From NCBI GenBank assembly GCA_905221605.1, contig CAJNDS010002838.1, positions 146,501 through 199,715 of the forward strand: 53,215 nucleotides of DNA, written 5' to 3'. The notes beneath the pieces were generated by a model. It worked only from the letters and a program-made list of their open reading frames with translations. It was not told the DNA's origin and made no database searches. How positions within the stretch are numbered: position 1 is the first letter of the stretch; every line of letters starts with the position of its first letter. This DNA is from Symbiodinium natans. Taxonomy: Eukaryota > Sar > Dinophyceae > Suessiales > Symbiodiniaceae. Positions 25,721 through 38,412 of this stretch are shown here, one piece after another. Position numbers and translations under genes: made by a program.

Positions 25721-27739
25721 AACCGCAAAACTTCGAGCTTTCGGGAGTCAGCCTGGAACTTGTTCAGCAGGTCCAGCCTTGCATATGCTTCCCCAGTTGC
25801 GGGGCACAGCAGCCAAAAGCTTCCGCATGCCAAGCTGCATGAGCAGATTGTCTGGCACGACTGTCATGTGGAGCAGGTCAAGGTCACCAAACTTCCTCGG
25901 ACATCAAAACAACCCGCTTGCAGCAGTTCCAAATACACTGCTGTGATAAGCATCGATTGGCAAACACGCTGAGGAGTACCAGAGCGATGCAAGATCTCAG
26001 CTTGCCTGCCACCGGCTTTCCTGAAAGTTGCGTTGACGCAGCTACCAGTAGCGTGAGCCGAAGCGCATCGAGCCATTCAGCTGGTCGGGTAAGAGAACCT
26101 GAGCTGAAGGGAGAACAAGCATCGGAAGCGGTAGCGAGCCAAGGAGCCTTTGATAGTTTGCTTTTTGCCCCCAACATTCGGCCAGCAAACTATCTGAAAC
26201 TGTTGCTCTGCCGACAGGCATGATCATCAAGTACTGCAAACTGGAGGTGCATCTACAGTACAGTTTTCTGTTGGCAGCTCAGGGGCGATAAGCTTCTTTA
26301 CCAGGATAAACCCGCGCACGTTGTGGGGATTCCTCGCTCCGCTTCAGTGCGTCATGGTGTGCAAGAGGCATCCATGAGCATCAAGCAAATGCTCAGACGC
26401 TCAGACCCGTCAGAACGCACAATTTGTAACCAAGGCGCCCCACGTACACCGGGACCCGAGAGTGTCCAAATTTATCCATCTCCTAGCAGCTTTAAACTGG
26501 AACAGCGCAAAGGGAGTGGTCACGTCTATGCAAGAACCCTTAGATCCTGGAGCGACTCGTGCATGATGAACGAGTCTGCATCTAACCTTAGGGATATATA
26601 GGAAACTTAGGGCCGAAATACTACCATTCGCTCCTGGGCACCGTCCACTCCAAAGATGTTCAGATTGTTCAAGTGCGGACTCGCACTGCTACGAGCACTA
26701 GTAGCTACACCAAAGCCCCAAAGTGGCCCCCAAGTCACATGTGCGCTTGACTCAGCGGCACCATCGCCTGTGAGGCATGGCAGCTGTCTCCTAATGTGCT
26801 TGCAGCGGGCACAACTCCTCTCATGCGCGAGCATGCGCCACACGACTGCGCCTCCCCTGCTGTCATGTGCGTCATGTTCATGACGCCATGCATTATCTTT
26901 ATCCTTGCAACTTCCAAGATGGCATGACAGACAAAGCAAGGACGCGCAGCATCACATCACACACAAATACTGAGCCACCGTCTCATCTCTCTCCTGTAAT
27001 CGAAAGACGCCCGATGAGAGGTCCTCGCTCGTGTAAAATGTAATCCTGAGCACTGACCCGTCACAGCTGGCTTTTTGATGCTCGCTTCAGCAAGGCCAAC
27101 TACCAATTTCCGCTCCAAGAATCAAATCCTCCTCGTTCCTGTCCCTCGTCTTGTACAGCTTGAAAGCCCTATCATGCCCTGCCCGCTGGCAAGATGCATG
27201 ACTCAAATCAGCGCCTCTTTGATGGCCATGCAAAAGGCATGAGACCACGCCCGCCTTCTTCGGAATAACCCAGGTCCAAAGGCGCGCAGGGCATTGCATA
27301 GTACACTTGACCGACCTGCTGGCAGCATCTGATATCCTCTCTTGTTGCGCAGTGGCCTTCAAACACGGCTGGGCGAGCAAGCTTCAAGTCCGTCCTGAAG
27401 CTTCGTTGACTTGGCAGGACAGTCGGAGGCCTCTGTGAAAATCACCTTGCGGGCCCCATTCAGCTGCCCCTTTCTTACATTGACATGGAACATGGCAATG
27501 TCATGCCCCTCTCAGGTGGCAGCGGCACTTTCGCTGTTGAAGGGGTGTGGCAGCAAAGTTGAAATTATTCCCAAGCCCTTGCCATCGTGGTTCATGAACA
27601 CTGCCTGCAAATCAGTCAAGTGCTCAATGGTAGGCAACCAATTGCATCCATACGCATCGCAGCGTGATCGGTGTAGACAACGCTGCCTGAAGTATACTTT
27701 TGTGCTAGCAGCAGAGTTTGATGATTTGCCTCGTCGTCC

Positions 27740-29238
27740 TCCTCAGTGCCCGCTCGGAGCCCCGCGTGCATAGACACGATAGCGCGAAGCTCAGCCTGGG
27801 CCAGAGGGACATATGGAAGCCGTGAAGAGCACTCCCAGCTGCCCGAGCAAGAACCTTGCAACAAAGACAGGGCGATGGAATGAAACCGAAAGCCATGCAT
27901 TCTCTGCGACTTCAGCTGAAGCGACAAAGTTGTACCGACCCTTGTGGTCGGCTCCAAGGACGTGGTCAAGCCTTCGGATACAAAAGTGACACATATCATC
28001 ACAGTCTTCAGTATGGAGCTGGAGGGTGATACAGAAATTCTGCCAGTCAGCTGCCATCTGCTAGCTAGTGAGCCCTCTCCACAAACCGAGATCCTGATGC
28101 ATTGCAGGCAAGACACAGCTTGGCAATCGGCCACGCAACCGGAGCGAGCAGGAACATGAAGGCACCTCGGCTGAGTTGAGGCTTCTCATCAAGCAAACTG
28201 GAGACAGCAGAGAGACAGGCTAACATTGGCTGACATGGGCTGACAAAGGCTGACAGCAGCCACTGGTCCAGGCGCTGACGAGCCCGGAGAATCGAGCCTG
28301 AGTTCGTACACTGGATGAAATTAGCCACTGGGCCGAGGTGGGAAATAACCCAGAAGAAAAATCATCTTTAAATGCGAAAAGGACACTGCCATGCTCAGCT
28401 GTTCGCTGCCGGTAAACACGGCGGAAGGGATGATCTCACCAAACCTACAAGATCGTTGCACACAGACGAACAGACGAAGGCGAGGATGCTACGTTCAGCT
28501 GCCGGTAGTTCCCAGTAGCACCCTGCTTGCAAGGCACATCAAGACCAAGGAAACGGACAGGAGCACAGCCAACCAAGACCTTTGTGACAGCAAGCGGCAT
28601 GTGACAGAGCGAATGGAATGGTCATGATCCCAGTGGAAAGCCGAGCTCTGCGCGGCACAATCTCATCCAGAAACAGTGGGAGCGCTTCATTCGCAATCGA
28701 GTTCATGAGAAGAAGAGTAACCTGCAAAGAGTGGAAGAGCAGAAGCGAGCGGCAGGGAGCTTAGACACTCAGACATGTCCGCACCAGCAGTAGGTGATGG
28801 TCGTGGATCAGCGGCAGAATTTTCTCAGCCGCTGCCTGGTCCTTGTCCGAGTGTGCCGTGTGTGACAGTGTGACCCACTCTGACTCAGTCTGACTCAGTG
28901 TAACCAAGATTTGGATGGAGCTTACGAAGACCCTCGGAGCAAATCCTTCTTCAGTTTTGCCTTAGCCGAGGCTTCCATGATGTCCTGCAAGAATGCAAAC
29001 TTTTGCCAGCGCAACCCCAGTAGAGACGGACAGCACCGCTGACACGGCCTTGTCTTCGGTCTTCACAATGATCTCCATCTCCATGGGATCAATGGAGACC
29101 AGTCCTTGGCTGTGGCTCTCTCTAGTACTTTCGCCTCAGCATCACCGCCCTGGTCAAGCTACACACAACCAAGGGTCCCATTGTTAGGCCGGCTGCTAAA
29201 GCCGCACCAATCACGCAGAGCAAGGCCATCAAGCAAGC
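27740..29238 (-). CDS. CNNM/CorB-type membrane protein (DUF21), N-terminal part
   Basis: Member of the CNNM family, associated with Mg2+ transport or homeostasis at membranes. Exons on the minus strand are: 29238-29178 (ALAAGLTM), 29104-29049 (LVSIDPMEMEIIVK), about 28960-28946 (unsure), 28721-about 28650 (VTLLLMNSIANEALPLFLD), 28165-28120 (LLAPVAWPIA), 27971-27926 (LDHVLGADHKGRYNF) and 27795-about 27740 (AELRAIVSMHAG). The order and wording follow the DUF21 family closely: GLTxGLxSxDP, then NALANEALPIFLD, then the Pro-rich fourth helix PxAWPxxKLLD, then (R)AEL. Phases agree at 29177/29104 (GA donor), 29048 (GC), 28119/27971 (GC) and 27925/27795 (GT). The FGEIxP exon is missing between 28.65 and 28.17 kb. 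The CBS-domain pair and the stop codon lie further down and were not placed. Confidence 0.87.
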
Positions 29239-31357
29239 CTGCAGAAAACGACCCGAAACCATGTCGAAACGGGCAAATCAGCGCGCGATTCTACAGCATC
29301 CAGCTAACCACAGATTGCATCTGGCTCAAAGCAAAGATGGGGATTTCCCCGCGCACACCCGAGCAGCACTTTTGCAAACCCTGCCTTGTAGAAACCGTCA
29401 CTGCCAACTGGTAGCAAATCACCTGAACGTAAAAGGGGCAGTATTGGTGTGAAACCTGTTGGCTCCATCAGACAGCTGCAACGCAGCAACACTCACATGG
29501 CATGCTCCCATGCTGGGCACAAGCCGGAATGAACAACTGGCGTGGGGACCGAAGCAACGCATCATGCTGCTTTGTGCGAAACTTATCTACCCCTCTGCTA
29601 GGCCTGCCTTCTGTCTGTGCTTCGTGCTGTGCGTGGTGGAACTGCGCAGCAACTCGCTCATACTCCTCAGTTTTGCAAAAGATGGGCCACCTCTTGTCTT
29701 TGTCCAGTCGCCGCTCATCTGAAAATATGAGAGAAACTCGTCCACTCACATGTTCAAAGACAAGGGTCGGCAGTACACTCCTCCAGTGAGCTGAAAGCAA
29801 CATGTGGACCTGTTTGTGACGTCGCCAAGCTCGAAGGCAGCAATAGAAGAAGCTGCCAAAACATGGCCATCGTGGCAGGCTACGTGTTGCATGCAGCGTC
29901 CGCTGGAGAGACTTCACCTGATTCCTTGGCCTTCTATCAGCAATGCCGGGGGGATAGTCTCTGCAAGACACATGACATCATTGATCTTGCAGCGCGACCT
30001 CTGCCACAACTACCCACAGCACTAAGACCATGGCTGCATGTATGCCGGCACGACAGCACAGATACAAGCACTAGCAGCACGCAAGTGTATCTCTGATTCA
30101 CGGACATTGTTTCTCACCAGTCCGTGCCGCAACATACTGCGTAAAGCAATGGGTTTGCCCTCTGCTCCAAGCAAAGAGCTTTCAAAACCTACTAGGTAGT
30201 GTTAGACTTCTACTGCATGCTTCGACCAAAGTTCACGTGCCACTTGAACTTGATTGATAGGATGACGGGACCAGGGGCATTCCAGAAAAGATTGCCTCAG
30301 TTGTCTCAGGATTCGAAAACAAAAGGCATCCTCGTAGTCTTCACCGCGACAGGAAGTCGAATCCGGATATGGCTGGAAAAGTCGTCGGGATGGAGGCCCT
30401 GCATTCAGACCCGGCTCTTTCTTCGGACATTGAGCGGCCGGCCCCCTTGCAATGGGCGGACATCCCTGAATTAATGGAATTGAACAGAGGCCGATAATGT
30501 AATCATCATGGCTCGTGTGAAATCTATGGTTATGGCATCACCATCTTCCATCCGGCTTTGAGCATCTGCTCCAACGAGCCTGTGGATCGACAGCGAGTCT
30601 TGGTCTGCCAAGTGCAATACTCGAGCTGCTTGGCCGGAAGCTGCGTTGAGACAAGCGTCCCTCTAGGCAGCAGGGCAAACATCCTGCATCCTTAGCCAAG
30701 CTCAATTTCGGAAAACGCTCGCGCGACAAGATCAGCTTTGAAGGTGCATTGGAAGGGACCTCCCGTGTCCCGGAAACGCAACTATGATAAGAACACGGAT
30801 GCATAAGCACTTGTTGCTGCCAGACTTCCCCACATGATCTGCTGAGCAGGCGCAAGTGCTCCAAAGACCTGAGCGGCGTCCTTCTTGCAAAAGCTGAAAC
30901 ATGCTGTACAAAGTAGCAGCGTGCCTTCGCAGTGGCAGCTGAAGGGCATGCCGAAGGTGTCCCAGTCCTGTGCACTGGTACCATTCTACAGTTAGGGCCA
31001 CACGCTGTCGTTCCAGTCTGCTGGCAGTCTGCTATAAGTTGCATGCTGCCGACCAGGGCTGCAGGGCCGGGTTGGTCAGGATCTCAATAGTAATGCTGTA
31101 AATCTAAGAATGCAACACCATGCAAAGTCCTTCGCGATTTTGTCCACGGCAGCTGCTGTTCCAAAGAAAGTAAGTATCGTGGCCATAGAAATCTCAAAAC
31201 CTGGAGACGCATGGAGCAGATGTCGAGGCATTACCTAGCCAACTGCAAGTACTCCCCGGCCTATCACTATCCATTCAATGATGACCATCCAGGGCTTGCC
31301 TGAGTATCAACACAGATGCTTACGGCATGTATCCTTATAACATACTTTGTCTCACTT
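29239..31357. other. Unassigned stretch upstream of the CNNM gene
   Basis: It should hold the CNNM 5' end. A well-formed exon-like minus segment at 29591-29718 has a TTTTCAG acceptor, a GTAGAT donor and the reading ERRLDKDKRWPIFCKTEEY. It is strongly hydrophilic and of unknown identity. Two more minus segments at about 30.80-31.00 kb (DWDTFGMPFSCHCEGTLLL) and 30.68-30.78 kb (GGPFQCTFKADLVARAFSE) look coding but were not recognised. Confidence 0.35.
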
Positions 31358-33990
31358 TTATGTCCGGACAAGCACTGGTAAGTACAAGCAAACGACCATC
31401 AAGGTAAATGTAGTTATGACATAAGCGCCCTGGATATCTCCCATTGCGACACCCATATCAAGTCTCTTTTCACTCGTGCCTGTCCGCAGGTGCGGATAGT
31501 CCCAATAGAACCTCAGCAAGGCAGGATCCCAAGACGGAATGGCCCCGGTGGCTTGCAACTGTACATCTGCACACAATATGAACAGCAAGCAAATTTCACC
31601 TGTGGACCAACCGAACTGCCGGCCTGATGTAAAGAAAAACGGGGACCAACCAGCACGAGATCCTTGGGCGGCGTGGATGTCTGGACGGCAATCTTGACAC
31701 ACTGCTTGATAACCCTTCGACCCACAGTTACCCGACGACTGTGCCTAGGAACGGCGTGACAGAGGCACCGAGCAGGTCGACGGCATCATTGAAGAAGGGG
31801 ACCAAATTGGCCAGGAACCAGCAGATTGCCAGCACGACGAAGGTGATCGTCCTAGGATGCAGGGTTTGAGTGGGGTTTAGGGTTTCATTGGGGTTTAGAG
31901 TTTTTTGGGCGCAGGGTTGGATCGCGAGTGCAGAACCAGGAATCGCATATTCCGCAACTCGGCGTTAAATCGGATTCAGAAAATGATTCACCAACCCGAT
32001 TTGCAAACCGGACTTGGGCAGACGGAATCCGATAGTTGCAGGGCGTGGTGATGTTTTAGCCTTCGCCCTTTTACGCAATGAGAACGCAACTGCGGCTTCT
32101 GAACAAACAGTCTTAGTGCCGGATCCACCCAAAATGAGTGCATGGTTGCAGCGGGCCTTCGGGAGCCGGGGCCCGCCCACCGACTGGTCTAGAAAAGGTG
32201 TTGAGGGTCATAGGGATGCTGTTCGGAACCAAGCCCAAACTGGTGCTTAACAGCCAGGCTGCACCCAGCCAATCCTGAGAGACAATTGCCACTGGGCGCC
32301 AGAATGCTGCCGCGTCTGCACTGCGACTGCCAACACTGATTAACATTCATCATCTGAGGCGCCAGGACCGCGACCTGTTGTCACTGGCCGAGGCATACTC
32401 ACGATCCACGAGGCGGTGAATCGACTTGCAGAACACCACGCCTTCCCAAGTCTGCAATTTTCGATTGTTTATCCCGCCTGCACAGCTGGACGAACCATTC
32501 AGTAGAGACATGCGTATTGATTTGTTTGCAACCCGCCTCGGATGCTTGTTGCTAAGGGTTAAGGCATTTACGAAAACCCACCATTCCAAGTCGTGAGACA
32601 GGTTGAAAGGGTGCCTGCATTGAACACCCAGGATCGGACATCAGCTCTGAGAATTAGCCCAGAGCCTTTGATCAGGTAGGAGATCAGCATGTGGGCCGCC
32701 ATGCATCCTCTGGTCTAGGTGGGTTGTTGCTTGGGGAAGTGGGTCTTGGGGAGATTGCTTTTGCTGCTGGTCCATGCCAGCTTCATTGCAGCGTCCATCT
32801 GTACATGTTTGTACTATCCAATATGTTCTGTCTTCCCTTGTATCAGCACAAACTCGACTTTGGACAGGCTGCGAACCCCCCTCCTCGGTTTGCAAACACA
32901 ATGCTTGCATGACGGGTTTGCAAAAGGAGCGAGGCGTCGCCTAAAGCAAGCTCGCTCCGCATCACCAAGCGCTAGACTCCCCACCCACCCATTTACAAGC
33001 ACAATGCTCGTATAGACAGGATTCGTAGAGTTTTTTCAAAACCAATTCCTCTTGATGGCATGATGTTGATCAAAGCAAGCCTGCGTGGCTGCAAGAGCAG
33101 GGGGGTTGGGCCAACCACACCTTCCCCACTTTGCAAGCAGAATGCTTGTACGACAGGGTTCGACAGGATTCACCTCTTTTCTGTCTCTTGATGGCATGCG
33201 ATCTTTAGCATGGCTTGAACATTGAAAAAGCTGTGGGGGTTGGCCGGGCCGCAGAACACAATGCTCATATGAAGGGCTTGGAAAGGACTCGCATAGAGCT
33301 TGCGAAGCATGGCCTAGACTCTACAACACAACCGAAACTCTCCGATTCGGACGTTGACTAGAACTTGAAATCTCAACATTGTTTGGGGTTTTGCCTGCGT
33401 TCCTTGTGATTTCATGGGTGGTTTGTCTTCTTGTTGTTTTGACACTTTCAACTGCCTTGTCAAGGTTTGAGTTCAAAAGAATGCGCGCGGCTGTCCTTCC
33501 TCTATTTCCTTCCACTTCCAACAAGCAGAGAATAAACACAACAACAGCAGAAGGTAAAACGGCAGAAGGCAAAGGCGGAAAGCATAAAGTTCGCAGCAAA
33601 AAGCAACAGCATAAAGCGAGAACAGGCGCAGGCTGAAAGCGGGAATCAATAACAGGAAGCAACAAGCAGGAAAAAAACAAACAGCAGAGCCCAAAACAAA
33701 AAACAACCAGAAGCGCTCAGACTAAGAGATACACAAATCTTGCATCAGTTCATTCTCAAAATTTGAGGTTGGAGGGTCCTGGGCGGGCAGGTCCACTCAC
33801 AGGCCCTCTATTTGAGTGTTAACATTCCTGTAAAACTTGAAAACTTAAATTGTGAATCCCGAGGAGGGTCCCGCCAAATACCCCTGCACGAAGTTGGATG
33901 ACCACCCCACCCCCAAAGGATGCCGCAGAAAGTCCCGTCGAGTGTCCCCAGCCAGCCAGACAGAGAGAGAGAGAGAGATAGAGCGAGAGC

Positions 33991-34021
<31 letters not shown>

Positions 34022-36758
34022 CGAGCGAGAGAGAAAGAGAGACAGAAAGAGAAGGAGCAAATTTGATAGGTTCAAATCTAAAGCTGCTTCAAAGGTGAGA
34101 GCTGGCCCAAGACACAGACTCAGCCCAGCCGACGAGACACCCAGAGCAGAGGGCCTGCCCCAACTTGCTAGCGAGCACAGGCAAGAGCACCTTCCTAAAG
34201 CCGGGTGAGTCTTAGGCAGCCAAAGCTGTGCCGAAGTGATTGCTTGGGCCCCAACACGACACGTTGGGGCTCACAGCCGCTAGACAAGCACGCTTTTTGT
34301 GGGAGCTGCCACACCTTCCCTGCATGAGTAGCAAACTGCCCCAAACTGGAGAGACTCGTCTCAGGCTGGCAGCTTGAAGCACAATCTGCTGACGAGGAAC
34401 CACATCAAGTAGCCGATTCTTGCTTACTCTTTTTATACATTTTGGCGGGAGAATAACGTCCTGCTGCAATCTGAAATGGCGCGGTGAAGGGCAAGTTCTC
34501 ATTCCTCGGGTGACCATGTCGGCCGCACCACAGGGGCAAAAGCTTGATCACCCAATACACTGAGATCGACTCCCCTTTCTACAAGGTGGTGAGGGCCAAA
34601 AGCTTAAACTTGCAGCTAGACATTGCTAAACCTACGAAATGCCGCTGGGCAACATCATTCCGGCGACCTGAAGCTGGCACGCTGGGACAAATGCACGGCT
34701 CTCAGCCAAGCGACACCCCCCACCAGGCCTTGCTTCCCATGAACATGTAGCCACCGATGCCAGCAACAGCAAACATGGTGAGCTGAAAGGGGGCAGAAAT
34801 GCCTGCCTTGGTGGCTTGGTGGTAAGCCGATCGTTGGAACATCTTGGGATCCGGGATGCCGGCATAAGCTTTTGGCATCTCCATGGGGATCTTCATCTCA
34901 GAGATGATCTCCTCAAAAAATGACCCAGTGTCGGCGAATGGTTTGCGAGGAGGGTTCAAAGAATGCCAATTCGCAGACACCATTCAACTAGTACGGTGAT
35001 GCCTGTCGCCCTAAACTACACTGCGACGGAGCGAATGGCAAAAGCGTGGATACAAGGGCCCATCACTCTGAACAGGCAAAAGGGTCCATGAGCATGAACT
35101 GTGAGGTCATTCCAAAGGTGAACGTTGACAATGCGCTCAAGATGTTATTAAACCTCAGGACGAGCATGGCAAAACAGCATCTTCGAACCTGCTCCACACC
35201 AGCTGCAGGAGAACTGCTGGGCTGTGACCCCTAAGGATCCCCTAAGGTCCAGACTCTGGCTCGGCATACATTTCGACTTCACTGCCGGGCAGTTTAATAC
35301 CGTCCACACCATAGATGCCCCAGTATGACAGAGGGATCCTGAATTGCCGTCACGGAAGCGGTCGATAACCCTGCGACCACACTCAAAGAGCGGTTAAGTC
35401 GTTGACAAGTAGCACCACGGTACCGCAAAGCGTGATCACATTCACCCAAATCAACGACTGCCACGATCCCATGTGACGCGCTGTCGCTGCAAAAGGGAAG
35501 AGCCTCGAAGCCAAGCCACCGATGCAACAGACAGAGGAGTTGACACGGTGACTTTTTGCCAAGACATGGCCAGGACTGCATCGTTTCGATGTGTGCTGAT
35601 GAGACACAAAGCACTCGCAGCGACTGCCCAATAGGGCAGGCAAACCTCCAAATTGTGCATGATCATGCCTTAGCTTCTGCGCCCACGAAGTGGCCGAGAG
35701 TGGCCGAGAGTGGCCGAGAGTGGCCGAGAATGCTGAACTTGAGCCGGGATGCCAAGGCCCTTTGCCCCACTCATCAGGTAGACAGCAAGGAGGCCAAACA
35801 AGAAGCTTTTCTGGCAAATGGCCGTCATGATCACCATCCTGAGGATTCGAAATCTGGCCCAACCCCCCCCCCCCCGCATGGCCCAGATCCCAGACTGCCG
35901 CCTAGAGTCAGGCTCCGCTGCCAGCCCGGAGCCTCTGCGAAGCAGTCTCGCACCAACTCCTGAGCACAGGTGTCATAAGGCTCGAGATTCCAGCCAGGAC
36001 TGCGAAATGCCTTTCGATCTGCTCAGCCCTCGAATGGCTGCGTTAAGTTCGGAGTCAAGTTTATGGCTTCTGGCTGGTGTTCTTAAGCAACCCGTCTGGC
36101 TGCAAATGCCCTTCCTCATGTTAACAGAAGATCTATACCGCAAACTTAGAATTGCCGCTGACCAGGACTGGGAGCAGTGAAAGTCACCGAGCCGATGCAC
36201 GTGGGGCAGAACATCCTGCTCGAGAAAGCCATGTAAGCTGCAGCATTCATTGACAACGCATCTGCCCAAAACGTGCAAGTCAAGCAAAGGATCCAAGTCA
36301 TGCACTGGTGACCTAATGGATGCATGCGCTACCCGGTCCTAACGCGCCACATCAGGATGGAGATGTGGACGTTCGCACAGAGCAAAAGCACCAAACTCAG
36401 TCGACATATTCCACTGTAGACCAGAAACGCTCCTACGGTCCTGCCTTCACCTGCTGCCGTGTCTGCCACAAACCCACATGATTCCCAAACAGGCCGAAAC
36501 GTTTGTGCAGATCGCGATTGAAGAAAAAAAAAAACTGTCCAAAGAGTGCATCCCAGAATGGGTGCCCTGCACGATCGACCCAGGTATCAGCCCCAGCTTA
36601 GCAATGGCCTCAGGCAATTCACAGCAACCAGGGCATAGGAACAGGTAGCTTTCGGATTGAACCACTTTTGGCGCGGCACGATGGGCATGGCCAGAATACC
36701 TGCACCGACAACATCGGCCACAATGATGCCGGCCGTCAGCCAAACCTCTGGTTCAACT
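31358..36758 (-). CDS. AAAP-family amino-acid/proton transporter, about 15 exons, near complete
   Basis: Polytopic membrane transporter of the amino acid/auxin permease type. Exons on the minus strand are: about 36758-36692 (VADVVGAGIL), 36608-36566 (AIAKLGLIPGSIV), 36432-36333 (CANVHISILMWRVRT), about 36275-36210, 35838-35753 (GLLAVYLMSGAKGL), 35668-about 35602 (EVCLPYWAVAASALCL), about 35492-35404 (WQSLIWVNVITL), 35338-about 35255 (SYWGIYGVDGIKLPGSEV), 34911-34860 (EIISEMKIPMEMPKAY), 34802-34724 (SAPFQLTMFAVAGIGGY), 34504-34461 (NENLPFTAPFQIAA), 32707-32646 (AAHMLISYLIKG), 31851-31745 (ANLVPFFNDAVDLLGAS), 31511-31480 and about 31430-31358 with the stop. Phases match at most joins. Donors are GC, GT and one GA. 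The intron between 34461 and 32707 is about 1.75 kb. The 5' end and one exon near 32.6-31.9 kb are unplaced. Substrate specificity cannot be told. Confidence 0.9.
31861..31908. repeat. Telomere-like degenerate TTTAGGG motifs
   Basis: GGGTTTAGGGTTT-type words recur about four times, mixed with variants such as GGGTTTGAG and GGGTTTAGAG. The TTTAGGG type is known from dinoflagellate and plant-type telomeres. The motif abuts the AAAP exon at 31851, on the intron side. Confidence 0.6.
32889..33310. repeat. Degenerate tandem repeat of about 110-130 bp in an AAAP intron
   Basis: The word CACAATGCT or AGAATGCTTGTA, followed by GACAGGGTT-like sequence, recurs near 32898, 33000, 33139 and 33257. In two intervals a TTGATGGCATG segment accompanies it. 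Spacing is 100-140 bp. It lies inside the largest AAAP intron. Confidence 0.7.
33960..34056. repeat. (GA)n microsatellite
   Basis: An imperfect GAGAGA tract of about 97 bp on the plus strand, interrupted by GAGC units. It is intronic in the AAAP gene and therefore a CT tract in that transcript. Confidence 0.95.
35690..35730. repeat. 10-bp tandem repeat (TGGCCGAGAG)x4 filling half an AAAP intron
   Basis: Four copies of a 10-bp unit lie within the 84-bp intron at 35669-35752, between the exons coding GLLAVYLMSGAKGL and EVCLPYWAVAASALCL. About half of that intron is this array. Confidence 0.9.
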
Positions 36759-38412
36759 GCACGCTAGACATTGGTGACGCCCACACGCTTTCTCACGAAA
36801 TGACATGTCAGCTGTGGGGCCCCATTGTGGCCCTCTAGCTCCTTCAGATCACTGTCCTGCCAGACTAGGAACATCTAGGAACTGCTCTCGGGAATAAACA
36901 AACAGGTAACGGTCAGAGTGACATGCAGCAAGCCCACGGCCTGTGAATCGACAGCCCTTGGAGGAAAGAATAAAAGCAGAAAAGCTTGCAAAGTCACATT
37001 GCACAAGCAAAGTCTAAAGCTTTAGTCTGAAAAGAGTCCGCATTGACATCCAAGAATCCAGTTGTTCGTGACGGCCGAGCGTGAATCCGACTCCGACCCA
37101 CATGAATCCGAGTCCATGGCTGCTCCCACTTTGTCAACAGGTTGCTTTGATCCGGAGCTGCAAAATAGTCTGGTTCCTCAGTGCGACGCCTCTCACTGAG
37201 CCCTTCTCGTTTCAAATTATTTTGGTTGCGAAGGTGGCAGCATCCGTGGTCCATGGTAGTTCCTTGCTTTGCGTGCCTTTTTGGTACAGGCGCGCTGCCT
37301 GCTGTTCTTTGTGCACTGCTCGGACCCTTCTGGATGTACAGGTCCTACCAGCTTCTTCGGGTCCTTGCTCGAGCTAGCGGAAGCTGTGCCACAACCTGCT
37401 CATCACTGCTGCAAGAAAGGCTTGCCCCCTTGAGAGACATGACGACCCGCCGCCTGGTATGACATACTTCCATGTCACATCTCTTCCACATTAAAGACAT
37501 TTAAAGACAACACACCAGAACACTACCCTGAACCCTAAACCCTCTGCTTTCTCCTGCTCTCTCAAGAAGCCAGCAGCGGTGCAGCGTGAACACAAGAAAG
37601 ACATTCAACACGCAAGCCTTTGGCATTCGTGCTGCCACGCTCCCTGCATTTCGAGCCAGTCTCGCAGACAGCACCGTGCTGTAGCGAAACGGGAGGGCGG
37701 ACTGGTTTGAAGCAAGTTACAGACTTCCTTCAATGGCTTTAGACAATCTCTGACCACTTCCGCAGGAGTGCAGTAAAGTGGCCCCGTGGAATTGCCTGCA
37801 TTCTCCTGGTGCGACAAACTTTCCTGCATCTTTATGCAATGACGACCGCCTGCTTCTTAAACCACGATACGGGTTCAGGGAACAAAAAGGCGAAGAGCAA
37901 GACGAGCAACAGACTGCAGAAGACTACAGACGAAGCCAGGCATGTTCTCTTGTCTGGCATGGGAAGGGTGGGACACACGTGGCACCTGCCAGCTTCGACA
38001 ACCTTAACCTTGCGCATGCTCAGGATCGAACAAGCTGCTGTTAGCTGAGAAGTGCCTGCATACCCACCCTACGATCGTGCTGAGATGGAATCGTTTTGGG
38101 CTGAGACCTGCTCCCGTGCCATTGGCCTAAGGTCAGCTCAACTTCTGAATTCACATCGGGCCACGAAAGCTGGTGCTCGGCCGAATTCGAACATGCACAC
38201 TATACACACCATAAAAAGGCACCTTCCTTGTTGAAGGGAGTTGGCCCAGTACATTCGGCATACCCTTGCCAATGCTGTGGGCTAGATCCCTCCCTTGGAC
38301 AAATGCATACAGATCCACGCTTCCATAAATCACCCCGCTCCTTGCTAGTGTGGTCTAAACTTTGTACCACAAAAACAAGCCGTATGATCCTCTAAGTCAC
38401 TACACTAGCCAC
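36759..38412. other. Unassigned stretch between transporter and Cys-rich gene
   Basis: No assigned exon. A minus segment near 37.86-37.95 kb encodes a strongly hydrophobic run (FCSLLLVLLFAFLF) that could be a membrane anchor of the upstream Cys-rich gene. A plus segment near 37.24-37.46 kb is also hydrophobic. A CCCTGAACCCTAAACCCT telomere-like word lies at 37524-37543. Confidence 0.35.

Larger units (their letters stand above)
23542..27739. other. Unassigned stretch with small tandem repeats and isolated exon-like segments
   Basis: Repeats are listed separately. Exon-like minus segments occur at about 27.10-27.17 kb (LYKTRDRNEEDLILGAE, followed by a GT donor) and 26.63-26.67 kb (NIFGVDGAQERM, followed by a GTAGTA donor). 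They may be downstream CNNM exons or a separate gene. A hydrophobic segment near 25.98-26.07 kb (minus) could be a membrane helix. None is identified. Confidence 0.35.

Noticed and set aside
34702-34983. Single-exon small membrane protein resembling ATP synthase subunit f
   Set aside because: The first reading looked like a 93-residue protein. The segments EIISEMKIPMEMPKAY and SAPFQLTMFAVAGIGGY align with consecutive AAAP transporter motifs once a 57-bp GC-AG intron is removed, and neighbouring exons support AAAP.
35739-35746. Minus-strand CTTGAGCC as a relict spliced leader
   Set aside because: Only eight bases match; the required AAAATGG continuation is absent.
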